This document shows positions 29,948-39,402 of a stretch of DNA of 64,000 nucleotides, piece after piece. The position numbers were made by a program, and so were the translations under genes. Each line of letters opens with the position of its first letter. Positions within the stretch are counted from its first letter, which is position 1. The stretch is from the NCBI RefSeq assembly GCF_933509905.1, contig NZ_OW150024.1:732001-796000 (forward strand), in the 5' to 3' direction. This DNA comes from Trichlorobacter ammonificans. GTDB taxonomy: Bacteria; Desulfobacterota; Desulfuromonadia; Geobacterales; Pseudopelobacteraceae. The notes beneath the pieces are model-generated. The model made no database searches, was not told the DNA's origin, and worked only from the letters and a program-made list of their open reading frames with translations.

Positions 29948-30535
29948 ATGAGCAGAGCAGCACAGATTACCCGTAGTACCACCGAAACACAGATACAGCT
30001 CAGCCTGGCCGTGGATGGTGAGGGCCGGTCGACGATCAGCAGTTCCGTACCGTTTCTGGACCACATGCTGACCCTCTTTGCCCGCCACGGACTGTTCGAC
30101 CTCACCGTGCAGGCCAACGGCGACATCGACATCGATTTCCATCACACGGTGGAGGATATCGGCATCGTGCTGGGGCAGGCGTTCCGGGAAGCGCTGGGCG
30201 ACAAGCAGGGAATCCGCCGCTACGGAACCGCCCGGGTGCCGATGGACGAGGCATTGGCCGACGTGACGGTCGATCTTTCCGGCCGTCCCTATCTGGTCTA
30301 CAACGTGGCGATCACCGCACCGAGCGTGGGCAGTTTCGATACCGAGCTGGTCCGGGAGTTTTTCCAGGCCTTTGCCAACAGTTGCGGCTGCAACCTGCAC
30401 CTGAACCTGCTCTACGGCGACAATGCCCACCATATCATTGAGGCCTGCTTTAAAGCCTTCGGCCGTGCCCTGGATACCGCCACCGCGCTGGATGACCGGA
30501 TCAGCGGCGTCATGTCGACCAAGGGCGTCCTGTAA
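29948..30535 (+). CDS. hisB: Imidazoleglycerol-phosphate dehydratase
   Basis: 195 residues catalysing dehydration of imidazole-glycerol phosphate. The duplicated metal-binding pattern is clear: [16 protein letters not shown] with [16 protein letters not shown], and later [19 protein letters not shown] (HHxxE). It is the monofunctional dehydratase without the phosphatase domain found in enteric HisB. The ATG at 29948 follows AGGAG by 7 bp. A terminator lies 23 bp after the stop. Confidence 0.95.
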   Translation: MSRAAQITRSTTETQIQLSLAVDGEGRSTISSSVPFLDHMLTLFARHGLFDLTVQANGDIDIDFHHTVEDIGIVLGQAFREALGDKQGIRRYGTARVPMDEALADVTVDLSGRPYLVYNVAITAPSVGSFDTELVREFFQAFANSCGCNLHLNLLYGDNAHHIIEACFKAFGRALDTATALDDRISGVMSTKGVL

Positions 30536-30557
30536 CCGAAAACCGCATGCAAACGAC

Positions 30558-30590
30558 AACGGGCGGCTCCCGGAGGGGCCGCCCGTTTGT
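30558..30590 (+). terminator. Intrinsic terminator after hisB
   Basis: Perfect 10-bp stem, AACGGGCGGC (30558-30567) with GCCGCCCGTT (30578-30587), and a 10-nt loop, followed by TTTGT. It sits between convergent hisB and the cpoB-like gene and may work weakly in the other direction too. Confidence 0.7.
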
Positions 30591-30621
30591 GCGTTCAGGA
30601 CCTGCCGATACGGCTTGCCGT

Positions 30622-31431
30622 TTACTTCAGCTCCTTCAATAATGCCCGTGCCTTGCGGGCTTCGTCGGTTTTCGGGTATTCCTGTGCCAGGCGGTTCAGC
30701 ACGTAGCGGGTACTCTTCACATCTTTCAACGCCTTAAATGCCAATGCCTGCTTGAGCATGGCCGCCGGTGCCTTCTCCTTCTTCGGGTAGAGCTTGATCA
30801 CTTCCTGGAACTCCAGGATCGCCTGCTCATAATTTTTTTCGCTGTAGTAGGTCTCCCCGATCCAGTAGCGGGCGTTGGCTACCAGGTCGTGGGAGGGGTG
30901 CTGCTCGACGAACTGGGTCAGGTTCACCCGAGCCGACGGCATGTCGTTGGCTTTGAAGCTTTCCAGACCCTTCAGGTAGAGGGAGTCAGGACGCCCTCCT
31001 TCCTGCGGTGCCGCTGCCGTCTGTCCCTCGCGCAGCCGCTTGTTCAATTCGTCAAGTGCCGCCTGCAGCTTGACGATCCGGTCCTCAATGGCGACCATGC
31101 GGCGGTCGGTATCCTCGCGGTAGCGTTTCAGCTCATCGGCGGTCCTGCGTTGGGACTGGCCCATGTCGTCCTGCTTGGCCGTCAGCACCTGCATGTCCGC
31201 CTTTGCGGCATCCAGCAGGGTGGAAAGATCCGCATCGGCCTTGCGTAGCGCGGTGAATTCGCTCTTGAGGTTCTTCTCACCCTCCCGAGCCGTGCTCACG
31301 TCCTTGGTGAGGTTGTGGATTTTGTTCTTGGTTTCCTGCAGGTCCTGACGGATGACGTCCACCGAGCTGTTTGAGGCGCAGCCGGTGAGTAGTCCCGCGC
31401 AGAGAAGCAGGGTCACGTAGTACGGTTTCAT
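30622..31431 (-). CDS. CpoB/YbgF-like lipoprotein with coiled coil and TPRs
   Basis: 269 residues. A lipoprotein signal (LLLCAGLLTGC, lipidation Cys18) is followed by a long coiled coil (about residues 25-135) and C-terminal TPR repeats (YLKGLESFKANDMPSARVN, ARYWIGETYYSEKNYEQAI). This is the layout of the Tol-Pal-associated YbgF/CpoB protein that coordinates outer-membrane constriction and peptidoglycan synthesis; the lipid anchor is a variation, as the E. coli protein is soluble. GGAGG lies 8 bp before the ATG. No tol genes are in the window, so a Tol link is by family only. Confidence 0.8.
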   Translation of the reverse strand: MKPYYVTLLLCAGLLTGCASNSSVDVIRQDLQETKNKIHNLTKDVSTAREGEKNLKSEFTALRKADADLSTLLDAAKADMQVLTAKQDDMGQSQRRTADELKRYREDTDRRMVAIEDRIVKLQAALDELNKRLREGQTAAAPQEGGRPDSLYLKGLESFKANDMPSARVNLTQFVEQHPSHDLVANARYWIGETYYSEKNYEQAILEFQEVIKLYPKKEKAPAAMLKQALAFKALKDVKSTRYVLNRLAQEYPKTDEARKARALLKELK

Positions 31432-31575
31432 GCAGTATGCCTCCTGTCTGGTCAGGCTGGTGCGACTGGTACGAAAATTATCCTTCTATACTACAGAACA
31501 TCCCTCCAAAACAAGCAGTGCATGGGGAGCGACCCGCGCGTATGCCGCCGTGAGGTTACAGCGGAGCAGGGGGGC

Positions 31576-33078
31576 TCATGAACACTCAAGCGGTTCCTCC
31601 CACTTTGTTGCCCGTTGCAGTGCCCGCTCCCAGTTGCGAAGCATCATCGCACGCCGCTCCGGCATCAGTGTCGGGACAAAAATCCGTTCCCTCAGTCGTG
31701 TCGTGGGCAGGTCGTTCCGGTCCCGCCAGAAGTCCACCGCCAGTCCTGCCAGGAAAGCCGCGCCAAGGGCGGTGGTGTCGCTGATGCGTGTCCGCACCAC
31801 CGGTACCCCCAGCAGATCGGCCTGGATCTGCAATAGCAGGTTGTTAACCGTGGCGCCGCCGTCCACCCGTAGCTCCGGCAAGGGGATGCCGGTATCGCTT
31901 TCCATGGCCCGTACCAGCTCCGTGGTCTGGAAGGCGATGCTTTCCAGTGCCGCCCGCGCCAGATGAGCCGCCGTGGTGCCGCGGGAAATGCCGATGATGG
32001 CGCCCCGAGCGAAGGGGTCCCAGTGAGGTGCCCCCAGTCCGGCAAAGGCCGGTACCAGGTAGACGCCGCCGTTGTCCGCAACGGATGCCGCCAGTGCCTC
32101 CACCTCGTCGGAGGACCGGATGATGCCGAGACCGTCCCGCAGCCACTGAATCACGGCGCCACTGACAAAGACGCTCCCCTCCAGGGCGTACTCGATCCGG
32201 TCACTAATCTGCCAGGCCACGGTGGTCAGCAAGCGGTTATCCGATACAGTGGGGGACTGGCCGGTATGCATCAGCATGAAACAGCCGGTGCCGTAGGTGT
32301 TCTTGCTCATGCCGGGCACCAGGCAGCCCTGGCCGAACAGGGCGGCCTGCTGGTCGCCGGCCAGGGAGGCGATCGGCACGGGACGGGAGAACAGGCCGGG
32401 GGCGGTTTCGCCGTAGACCTCGCTGGTCCGGGCGAGCCGGGGCAGTATGGCCGCCGGTATGTTCAGGATGCGCAACAGCTCTGGGTCCCAGTCTCCGGTG
32501 GCAAGATTGAACAGCAGGGTGCGGGAGGCGTTGCTCGGGTCGGTGAAATGGCAGGTGCCGCCGGTCAGTTTCCAGAGCAGCCAGCTGTCCACGGTGCCGA
32601 AGAGCAGTTCTCCCGTTTCCGCCCGTTTGCGGGCGTCGGGGACATGGTCCAGGATCCATGCCAGCTTGGTGCCCGAAAAATAGGGGTCCAGCAGCAGGCC
32701 GGTCCGCTCCCGGAACAGCGGCTCCAGTCCGTCGGCCTGAAGCTTTCGGCAGGTGTCGGCGGTACGGCGGTCCTGCCAGACAATGGCGTTATGGATCGGT
32801 TCGCCATTTTGCCGCTCCCACACCAGGGTGGTTTCCCGCTGGTTGGCGATACCGATGGCAGCCAGATCGGCAGCCGTCAGTCCGGCCCGCTCCAGGGCTT
32901 CGTGCGCCACCTCCAGTTGGGAGCTGTAAAGCTCCAGAGGATCGTGCTCCACCCAGCCCGGCTGGGGATATATCTGGCGAAATTCCCGCTGTGCCGTTCC
33001 TTTGATCTCTGCGGCATGGTCGAAAATGATGGCGCGGGAACTGGTGGTTCCCTGGTCCATGGCCAGGATGTATGACAT
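31576..33078 (-). CDS. glpK: Glycerol kinase
   Basis: FGGY-family kinase of 500 residues phosphorylating glycerol to sn-glycerol-3-phosphate. N-terminal [16 protein letters not shown] (phosphate loop), [15 protein letters not shown], the substrate loop [19 protein letters not shown] and the ATP-site [17 protein letters not shown] all match GlpK at normal length. The start at 33078 is the family start; earlier in-frame codons have no support. It stands alone, without glpF or glpD beside it. Confidence 0.96.
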   Translation of the reverse strand: MSYILAMDQGTTSSRAIIFDHAAEIKGTAQREFRQIYPQPGWVEHDPLELYSSQLEVAHEALERAGLTAADLAAIGIANQRETTLVWERQNGEPIHNAIVWQDRRTADTCRKLQADGLEPLFRERTGLLLDPYFSGTKLAWILDHVPDARKRAETGELLFGTVDSWLLWKLTGGTCHFTDPSNASRTLLFNLATGDWDPELLRILNIPAAILPRLARTSEVYGETAPGLFSRPVPIASLAGDQQAALFGQGCLVPGMSKNTYGTGCFMLMHTGQSPTVSDNRLLTTVAWQISDRIEYALEGSVFVSGAVIQWLRDGLGIIRSSDEVEALAASVADNGGVYLVPAFAGLGAPHWDPFARGAIIGISRGTTAAHLARAALESIAFQTTELVRAMESDTGIPLPELRVDGGATVNNLLLQIQADLLGVPVVRTRISDTTALGAAFLAGLAVDFWRDRNDLPTTRLRERIFVPTLMPERRAMMLRNWERALQRATKWEEPLECS

Positions 33079-33193
33079 GGTGACAGACCTCTTTGGTACG
33101 CTGGAATGGGGGGAGATTGCCGCATTGTGGGAATCCGGGGGGCTCCGCGTCAACAAAAAATCTGCTTTCGTTCGAGCGATTGGTGGCGCGTGA

Positions 33194-33227
33194 AAACAAA
33201 AAGGGCCCGCGAAATGTTCGCAGGCCC
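33194..33227 (-). terminator. Intrinsic terminator of tRNA-Asn
   Basis: Minus-strand stem of 11 bp, GGGCCTGCGAA with TTCGCGGGCCC (one G-U pair) and a 3-nt loop (33227-33203), followed by TTTTTGTTT (33202-33194). It begins 10 bp after the tRNA CCA end. Confidence 0.85.
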
Positions 33228-33236
33228 TTCAATAGT

Positions 33237-33312
33237 TGGCTCCCCAGCGCGGACTCGAACCACGGACATGGTGATTAACAGTCACCCGCTCTACCGACTG
33301 AGCTACTGGGGA
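33237..33312 (-). tRNA. tRNA-Asn (anticodon GTT), CCA encoded
   Basis: A 76-nt cloverleaf reads on the minus strand from TCCCCAGTAGCTCAGTCGG to GCTGGGGAGCCA. The acceptor TCCCCAG pairs with CTGGGGA. The D arm is GCTC...GAGC, the anticodon stem GTGAC/... closes around CTGTTAA with GTT at the anticodon, and the T arm carries GGTTCGAGTCC. The 3' CCA is encoded. It is divergent from the RNase E/G gene. Confidence 0.97.
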
Positions 33313-33325
33313 AAAGAGAATTGAG

Positions 33326-33355
33326 TTACTAGCACGGGTGTCCGAGGGGAGTCAA
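33326..33355 (-). promoter_or_regulatory. Candidate promoter of tRNA-Asn
   Basis: Minus-strand TTGACT (33355-33350), an 18-bp spacer and TAGTAA (33331-33326), placing the expected transcript start about 7 bases before the mature tRNA 5' end. Spacing and position fit a sigma-70 stable-RNA promoter. Confidence 0.5.
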
Positions 33356-33460
33356 CAAAAAAATAGTCGCCATTCGTCCGGGCGGATGGAGGCAGCAGAA
33401 CACATTACGGGCAACGGAGAGGAGAAGCAGGGGGGCGTTTTATCCTTCTGATATTCTTTG

Positions 33461-33490
33461 CTTGGATTCTCGGCACAGCATCAGTATAAT
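33461..33490 (+). promoter_or_regulatory. Candidate promoter of RNase E/G gene
   Basis: A perfect -10 TATAAT (33485-33490) with an upstream TTGGAT (33461-33466) at 18 bp. The -35 is weak. It lies 39 bp before the ATG, leaving a short leader. Confidence 0.45.
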
Positions 33491-33529
33491 TCATCGATTT
33501 TAAGCCGTCACGGAAAGGACCGTACCTGC

Positions 33530-35761
33530 ATGAGCAGAAAAATGCTGATCAACGTCATGCATCCCGAGGAGGCCCGAGTGGCCATCGTTCAGGATGGGCG
33601 TCTCATGGAGCTGAACATTGAAATCAGCGGCAAGGAGCAGACCAAGGGGAACATCTACAAGGGGGTCGTGCTGCGGGTCGAACCGGGCCTGCAGGCGGCC
33701 TTCGTCGATATCGGCCAGAAAAAGCCGGGCTTCATCCAGATGGGGGATCTGCATCCCGATTCCTGGCAGTGGCGCGAGGATATTCCGGAAGGGGAGCGCA
33801 AACGTCGGCCCCGCATCCAGGAGGTGCTGCGGCGGGGGCAGGAGCTGATCGTTCAGGTGGAGAAGGATGCCCGGGACATGAAAGGGGCGGCCCTGACCGG
33901 CTACCTTTCCCTGCCGGGGCGCTACATGGTGCTGATGCCGGGGGATACGGCGGCCGGCATCTCCCGCAAGATCGAGGACAACGCCAGTCGCAAGGAGTTG
34001 AAGGCCCTGGTGGCCGAGCTGCAGGTGCCGGAGGGGTATGGGTACATCGTCAGGACCGAGGCCCTGGGGCGGACTGCCGAGGAATTGAAGAAGGATCTGG
34101 AGTACCTGTTGGGGGTGCACAAGCGGATTATGGAGCAGGCGGCCCAGGTCAAGGGGCCTGCCGAGATTTACCGCGACGCCGGCGTGATCCTGCGCACCAT
34201 CCGCGACTATTTTTCCAATGATATCGATGAAGTGCTGGTGGACGACAAGGCGGCCTGGCAGCAGGCGGTAGATTCGTTCAAGGAGCTTATGCCGGGCACG
34301 GAAAAACTCGTCAAGCTGCACAAGGAAAAACGGCCGATCTTTTCCAAGTACCAGTTGGAGGAGCAGATCGATCAGCTCTACGAGAAGCGGGTGCCGCTTC
34401 CCTCCGGCGGTTCTCTGGTGATCGAGCCGACCGAGGCGCTGGTTTCCATCGACGTCAACTCCGGCAAATCCAGCGGCGAGCGGGGGGTTGAGGACACCGC
34501 CTTCAAGACCAACCTGGAGGCTGCCGCCGAAGTGGCTCGCCAGTTACGGCTGCGGGACCTGGGCGGCTTGGTGGTGATCGACTTCATCGACATGCGGGAG
34601 ACCAAGCACAACAAAGAGGTTGAGCAGTGCCTCAAGGAAGCGCTCAAGATGGACAAGGCGCGGATGAATCTGGGGCGGATTTCCCAGTTCGGCATGCTGG
34701 AGATGTCCCGCCAGCGGATTGCGAAGAACATTAACGATGCCATTCACCTGGAATGTCCCCACTGCGAGGGGCGCGGCCGGGTGAAGTCGGTGGAGGCGAT
34801 GGCTCTTTCTTTTCTGCGCAAGGTGCATGCCGTTGCCGCCAAGGGGCAGGTGGGCGAGGTGCGGGGTGGGCTTCCCCTGGAGGTGGCTTACTTCCTGCTG
34901 AACCGTAAGAAGCGTGAGCTGGCCCAGATCGAGAATGATTACGAGATCGTGGTGACGATTAAGGGGAAACCCTCCTTCCTGCTCAATCAGTTGGAGCTGG
35001 AGGTAACCAAGCGGGAGAAACCGCAGCGGGAAGAGGACACGGCGTCCGAGGTCGCTCCGCCGGCAGGTGTGGTTGAGGTGCCTCCAACCGAGACGGCGGC
35101 TGCACCCGAAGGGAGCGGCAAGAAGAAACGCAAGCGCAAGCGCAGGAAAAAGGGCGGGGCGCACGAGTCCCACGCCGATGCGGTGGCGACGGAAGAGCCG
35201 CAGCAGGTGGAAGAAGCGGCCCCGCAGCCGCTGGAGCCGGTACAGGAGGGGGAGGCTGCTGCGGAAGAGTCGGCGGAGGCCGCGGCGCCGAAGAAAAAGC
35301 GGCGCTCCCGCTCCCGCAAGAAGACAACGACATCGGAGGCGGCTGCCGTACCGCTGGAGATTGCTCCGGTGGAACCGCCGGTTGCTGAGGAGGCTCCGGT
35401 GCCGGTTGCGGTCGAGGAGTCACGCCGGGACGAGGAAACCGGGAAGCCGGCACCGGCGAAAAAGAAGAAAGCAGCCCCGGCTGCCACTCGCGCCAAAACG
35501 CGCGCTGCCGCAGCTCCGGTAATCGCCGAGCAGGCGGTGGTGGCCCCTGAAGAAGTGGCGCCCCCCAAACCGGTTCGGCCCAAGAAGGCTGCACCAAAAA
35601 AGACAAAAACAACGGTTGAGCAGCCGGCGGAGCCGGTCGTGGCGGAAGCCGTCGCCGAAACGGCGGCAACACCTGCCCCAAAGCCCAAAACACCGCGTAA
35701 ACGGGCGGCTTCTGCCAAGGCCGGTGCGCCGTCCCGCAAAGGAGCAGCCACGGAAGAATAG
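33530..35761 (+). CDS. Ribonuclease E/G with long basic Ala/Pro/Lys-rich tail
   Basis: Endoribonuclease for mRNA turnover and rRNA/tRNA maturation, 743 residues. The S1 domain is near residues 35-120 (GNIYKGVVLRVEPGLQAAFV). The DNase-I-like catalytic region has VSIDVNSGKSSGERG near 308 and VVIDFIDM near 350. The Zn-link CPHCEGRGR is near 409. From about residue 495 the protein is low-complexity: acidic Ala/Glu/Pro stretches alternate with basic clusters (KKKRKRKRRKKGG, KKKRRSRSRKK, PKKAAPKKTKTT), resembling histone-H1-like tails and differing from the E. coli RNase E scaffold. The start at 33530 has GGA upstream; an in-frame ATG at 33458 precedes the candidate promoter -10 and is less likely. 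Confidence 0.93.
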   Translation: MSRKMLINVMHPEEARVAIVQDGRLMELNIEISGKEQTKGNIYKGVVLRVEPGLQAAFVDIGQKKPGFIQMGDLHPDSWQWREDIPEGERKRRPRIQEVLRRGQELIVQVEKDARDMKGAALTGYLSLPGRYMVLMPGDTAAGISRKIEDNASRKELKALVAELQVPEGYGYIVRTEALGRTAEELKKDLEYLLGVHKRIMEQAAQVKGPAEIYRDAGVILRTIRDYFSNDIDEVLVDDKAAWQQAVDSFKELMPGTEKLVKLHKEKRPIFSKYQLEEQIDQLYEKRVPLPSGGSLVIEPTEALVSIDVNSGKSSGERGVEDTAFKTNLEAAAEVARQLRLRDLGGLVVIDFIDMRETKHNKEVEQCLKEALKMDKARMNLGRISQFGMLEMSRQRIAKNINDAIHLECPHCEGRGRVKSVEAMALSFLRKVHAVAAKGQVGEVRGGLPLEVAYFLLNRKKRELAQIENDYEIVVTIKGKPSFLLNQLELEVTKREKPQREEDTASEVAPPAGVVEVPPTETAAAPEGSGKKKRKRKRRKKGGAHESHADAVATEEPQQVEEAAPQPLEPVQEGEAAAEESAEAAAPKKKRRSRSRKKTTTSEAAAVPLEIAPVEPPVAEEAPVPVAVEESRRDEETGKPAPAKKKKAAPAATRAKTRAAAAPVIAEQAVVAPEEVAPPKPVRPKKAAPKKTKTTVEQPAEPVVAEAVAETAATPAPKPKTPRKRAASAKAGAPSRKGAATEE

Positions 35762-35837
35762 CTTGACGGAGCAGGTTGCCTGGGCTACTTTTACAAGCTC
35801 TCTGCAGTCCGAACCATCTGAAAGGTAAACGGTTTCC

Positions 35838-37316
35838 ATGGAAGAACTGAGTGAACTGCTCCTGCAGCGCCGCCGCAAGGTCAATGCGCTGTGGGAGGCA
35901 GGTATCAATCCCTATCCCAACGACTTCACCCCCCGTCATACCTCCGCCGACGTGGTGGCCGCCTACGGCAGCGTCGAGCAGATCGACGCCCCTGATGCCG
36001 AATTCGTCCTGGCGGGGCGGATCATTGCCCGCCGTTCCTTCGGCAAGGCCGCCTTTATCCAGCTCCAGGACCGGGCCGGTCGCATCCAGCTCTACGTCCG
36101 CAAGGACGATCTGGGAGAGGAGCAGTTTACCGCTTTCGAGTCCTTCGACATCGGCGACATCGTCGGTGCCGTCGGCTTCCCGTTCCGCACCAAGACCGGT
36201 GAGCTTTCCCTGCACCTGCGCTCCATCCGTCTGCTGGTGAAATCCCTGCTCCCCCTGCCGGAGAAGTTCCACGGCCTGACCGACGTGGAGACCCGCTACC
36301 GCCAGCGCTACGTTGACCTGATCGTCAATCCCGAGGTGCGGGACCTGTTCGTGAAGCGCTCCAGGATCATCAACCTGATCCGCGGTTTCATGAGCTCCCG
36401 CGAGTTTCTCGAAGTGGAAACACCGATGATGCAGCCGATTCCCGGCGGCGCCACGGCCCGTCCCTTCGTGACCCACCACAACGCCCTGGATATGGAGCTG
36501 TTCCTGCGCATCGCCCCGGAGCTGTACCTGAAGCGGCTGGTGGTGGGGGGCTTCGAGCGGGTCTTCGAGATCAACCGCAACTTCCGCAACGAGGGGATTT
36601 CGGTCCGCCACAACCCTGAATTCACCATGATGGAGTTCTACCAAGCCTATGCCACCTATGAGGACCTGATGGAGCTGACGGAAGAGCTGTTCTGTCATGT
36701 GGCCCAGGAGGTGCTGGGGACGCTGGAATTCAGTTATCAGGGGATGCCCATCAGTTTCAAGCGTCCCTGGCGGCGCCTGACCGTCAAGGAGGCGGTGCTG
36801 GAGTACGGCGACATCGACCGCAAGCAGTTGGAAGACCGGGATCTTGCCCTGGCCTACGCCCGCAGCATCGGTCTGGACCTGCCGGATTCCATCGGCTACG
36901 GCAAGCTGCTCATGGAAATCTTCGAGGAGGTGGCGGAACACAAGCTGATCCAGCCCACCTTCGTGACCGCCTATCCCACCGAGGTGTCGCCCCTTTCCCG
37001 CAAGAACGACCACAATCCGGAGATCGTGGATCGTTTCGAGCTGATGATCGCCGGCCGGGAGATCGCCAACGCCTTCTCCGAGCTGAACGATCCGGTGGAC
37101 CAGAAGGAACGGTTCCTGGCCCAGGTGGCGGAAAAGGACAAGGGGGACGAAGAGGCCCACTACATGGACGAGGACTACGTCCGCGCCCTGGAGTACGGCC
37201 TGCCGCCCACGGCCGGCGAGGGGATCGGCATTGACCGGCTGGTAATGCTCCTGACCGATTCCCCCTCAATCCGGGACGTCATCCTCTTTCCCCAGTTGCG
37301 CAAGGAAGCCAGGTAG
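35838..37316 (+). CDS. lysS: Lysyl-tRNA synthetase, class II
   Basis: 492 residues charging tRNA-Lys. The N-terminal OB-fold anticodon domain ([19 protein letters not shown]) is followed by the class II core. Motif 2 is [17 protein letters not shown] with [14 protein letters not shown], and motif 3 is [20 protein letters not shown]. Length is standard. It starts 76 bp after the RNase E/G stop and 8 bp before the lolC gene, so it leads the long envelope operon. Confidence 0.97.
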   Translation: MEELSELLLQRRRKVNALWEAGINPYPNDFTPRHTSADVVAAYGSVEQIDAPDAEFVLAGRIIARRSFGKAAFIQLQDRAGRIQLYVRKDDLGEEQFTAFESFDIGDIVGAVGFPFRTKTGELSLHLRSIRLLVKSLLPLPEKFHGLTDVETRYRQRYVDLIVNPEVRDLFVKRSRIINLIRGFMSSREFLEVETPMMQPIPGGATARPFVTHHNALDMELFLRIAPELYLKRLVVGGFERVFEINRNFRNEGISVRHNPEFTMMEFYQAYATYEDLMELTEELFCHVAQEVLGTLEFSYQGMPISFKRPWRRLTVKEAVLEYGDIDRKQLEDRDLALAYARSIGLDLPDSIGYGKLLMEIFEEVAEHKLIQPTFVTAYPTEVSPLSRKNDHNPEIVDRFELMIAGREIANAFSELNDPVDQKERFLAQVAEKDKGDEEAHYMDEDYVRALEYGLPPTAGEGIGIDRLVMLLTDSPSIRDVILFPQLRKEAR

Positions 37317-37324
37317 GCCGGTCC

Positions 37325-38578
37325 ATGCCGTTCGAACTACTGATCGGGTTGCGCTATCTCAAGGCCAAGCGCAAATCCACCTTCATCTCCATCATCACCT
37401 TCATCTCTACGGCCGGCGTGACCCTGGGGGTGATGGCCCTGATCGTGGTGCTGGCGGTGATGACCGGCTTCGAACGGGATCTGAAGGAGAAAATCCTGGG
37501 AACCAACGCCCATCTGGTGGTGATCCGCAGCGGCGCGCCGATGGAGGGGTACCGCGACCTGATGGAGCGGATGAAGCGGCTGCCGGGGGTGGAGGCGGCA
37601 ACACCGTTCATCTACAACCAGGTGATGCTCTCCACCGGTCGCAACGTTTCCGGCGTGGTGCTGCGGGGGATCGATCCGGTGACGGACCGCCAGGTGACCC
37701 GCCTTGCCCGCTCCGTGGTCCAGGGAAACATGGACGGCCTGGATCCGGCCGGCGCCGGCAGCGACCCCGGGGTCATGATCGGCCGCGAACTGGCCCGGCA
37801 CCTGAATCTTTCCCTGGGCGACCGGGTGAACGTGGTCTCTCCCCTGGGGACCATTACCCCCCTGGGGATGATGCCCAAGCTGAAGCCGTTCCGGGTGACG
37901 GCGATCTTCAACACCGGCATGTTCGAGTATGACTCCACCCTGGCCTATGTCAGCCTCCCTCAGGCCCAAGGGTTTTTCAACCTGGGGGACACGGTTACGG
38001 GCATCCAGCTCAAGGTGGCCGACGTCTACGGCACCACCGAGCTGGCCGCCAGGATCAACCGGGAGTTCGGCCCGGAGCTGTACGCACGGGACTGGATGCA
38101 GATGAACAGGAACATCCTCTTCGCCCTCAAGACCGAAAAGGTGGTCATGTTCATCATCCTCACCCTGATCGTGCTGGTGGCCGCCTTCGGCATCGCCTCA
38201 ACCCTGTTCATGGTGGTGATGGAGAAAACCAAAGACATCGCCATCCTCAAGACCATGGGGGCCAGGTCCGGCAGCATCATGAAGATCTTCGTGCTGGAAG
38301 GGCTGATCATCGGCGTGGTGGGAACCGCGTTGGGACTCCTCTCCGGCCTGTTGATCGCCACCAACCTGGAGCCGATCATCAATGTCGTGCAGAAGGTGAC
38401 CGGCAAGAACTTCTTCAGCAAGGAGATCTACTACCTGGACCACTTCCCCTCCCACGTGGTGGTGTCCGACGTGGTGACGGTGGCGGTGACTGCCGTGGTG
38501 ATTTCGTTCCTGGCGACGCTTTATCCTGCCTGGCAGGCGTCCCGGATGTTGCCGGCGGAGGCACTGCGGTATGAGTAG
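37325..38578 (+). CDS. lolC: Lipoprotein-releasing ABC transporter permease (LolC/LolE type)
   Basis: 417-residue inner-membrane permease that extracts outer-membrane lipoproteins for LolA. It has one N-terminal helix ([26 protein letters not shown]), a periplasmic MacB-like domain of about 220 residues and three C-terminal helices including [25 protein letters not shown]. The [16 protein letters not shown] cytosolic loop is the coupling motif. A single permease gene beside lolD suggests a LolF-like homodimer (LolDF); no second permease is in the window. 131 bp separate it from lolD, filled by a palindromic repeat. Confidence 0.92.
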   Translation: MPFELLIGLRYLKAKRKSTFISIITFISTAGVTLGVMALIVVLAVMTGFERDLKEKILGTNAHLVVIRSGAPMEGYRDLMERMKRLPGVEAATPFIYNQVMLSTGRNVSGVVLRGIDPVTDRQVTRLARSVVQGNMDGLDPAGAGSDPGVMIGRELARHLNLSLGDRVNVVSPLGTITPLGMMPKLKPFRVTAIFNTGMFEYDSTLAYVSLPQAQGFFNLGDTVTGIQLKVADVYGTTELAARINREFGPELYARDWMQMNRNILFALKTEKVVMFIILTLIVLVAAFGIASTLFMVVMEKTKDIAILKTMGARSGSIMKIFVLEGLIIGVVGTALGLLSGLLIATNLEPIINVVQKVTGKNFFSKEIYYLDHFPSHVVVSDVVTVAVTAVVISFLATLYPAWQASRMLPAEALRYE

Positions 38579-38584
38579 CACAAT

Positions 38585-38695
38585 GCCGATTTTTCGCAAT
38601 CTCTGCGTTGCCCGGCAGGACTGCTTGTGCGGCGTACCATCACCGTACGCCTCCGCGCATTCCCTTAGGCGCCTTGACCTTGCAAAAACTGGGCG
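38585..38695. repeat. Palindromic repeat in lolC-lolD gap
   Basis: A roughly 110-bp imperfect inverted repeat. The centre is GGCGTAC (38631-38637) with GTACGCC (38645-38651). The outer arms GCCGATTTTTCGCAA and TTGCAAAAACTGGGC are partly complementary. The 12-mer CTTGTGCGGCGT at 38624-38635 is identical to the stem arm of the element at 25776-25787, which argues for one repeat family. It sits inside an operon, so it may affect lolD expression. Confidence 0.55.
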
Positions 38696-38709
38696 TTTTG
38701 GGAGTCGTC

Positions 38710-39398
<689 letters not shown>

Positions 39399-39402
<4 letters not shown>

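Noticed and set aside
33458-33529. N-terminal extension of RNase E/G from an ATG at 33458
   Set aside because: It would begin upstream of the TATAAT promoter element and encodes residues unlike the family start; ATG 33530 gives the normal N-terminus.
34983-37160. Minus-strand open frame of 725 codons
   Set aside because: Antisense to the RNase E/G tail and lysS, with shadow composition and no ribosome site.
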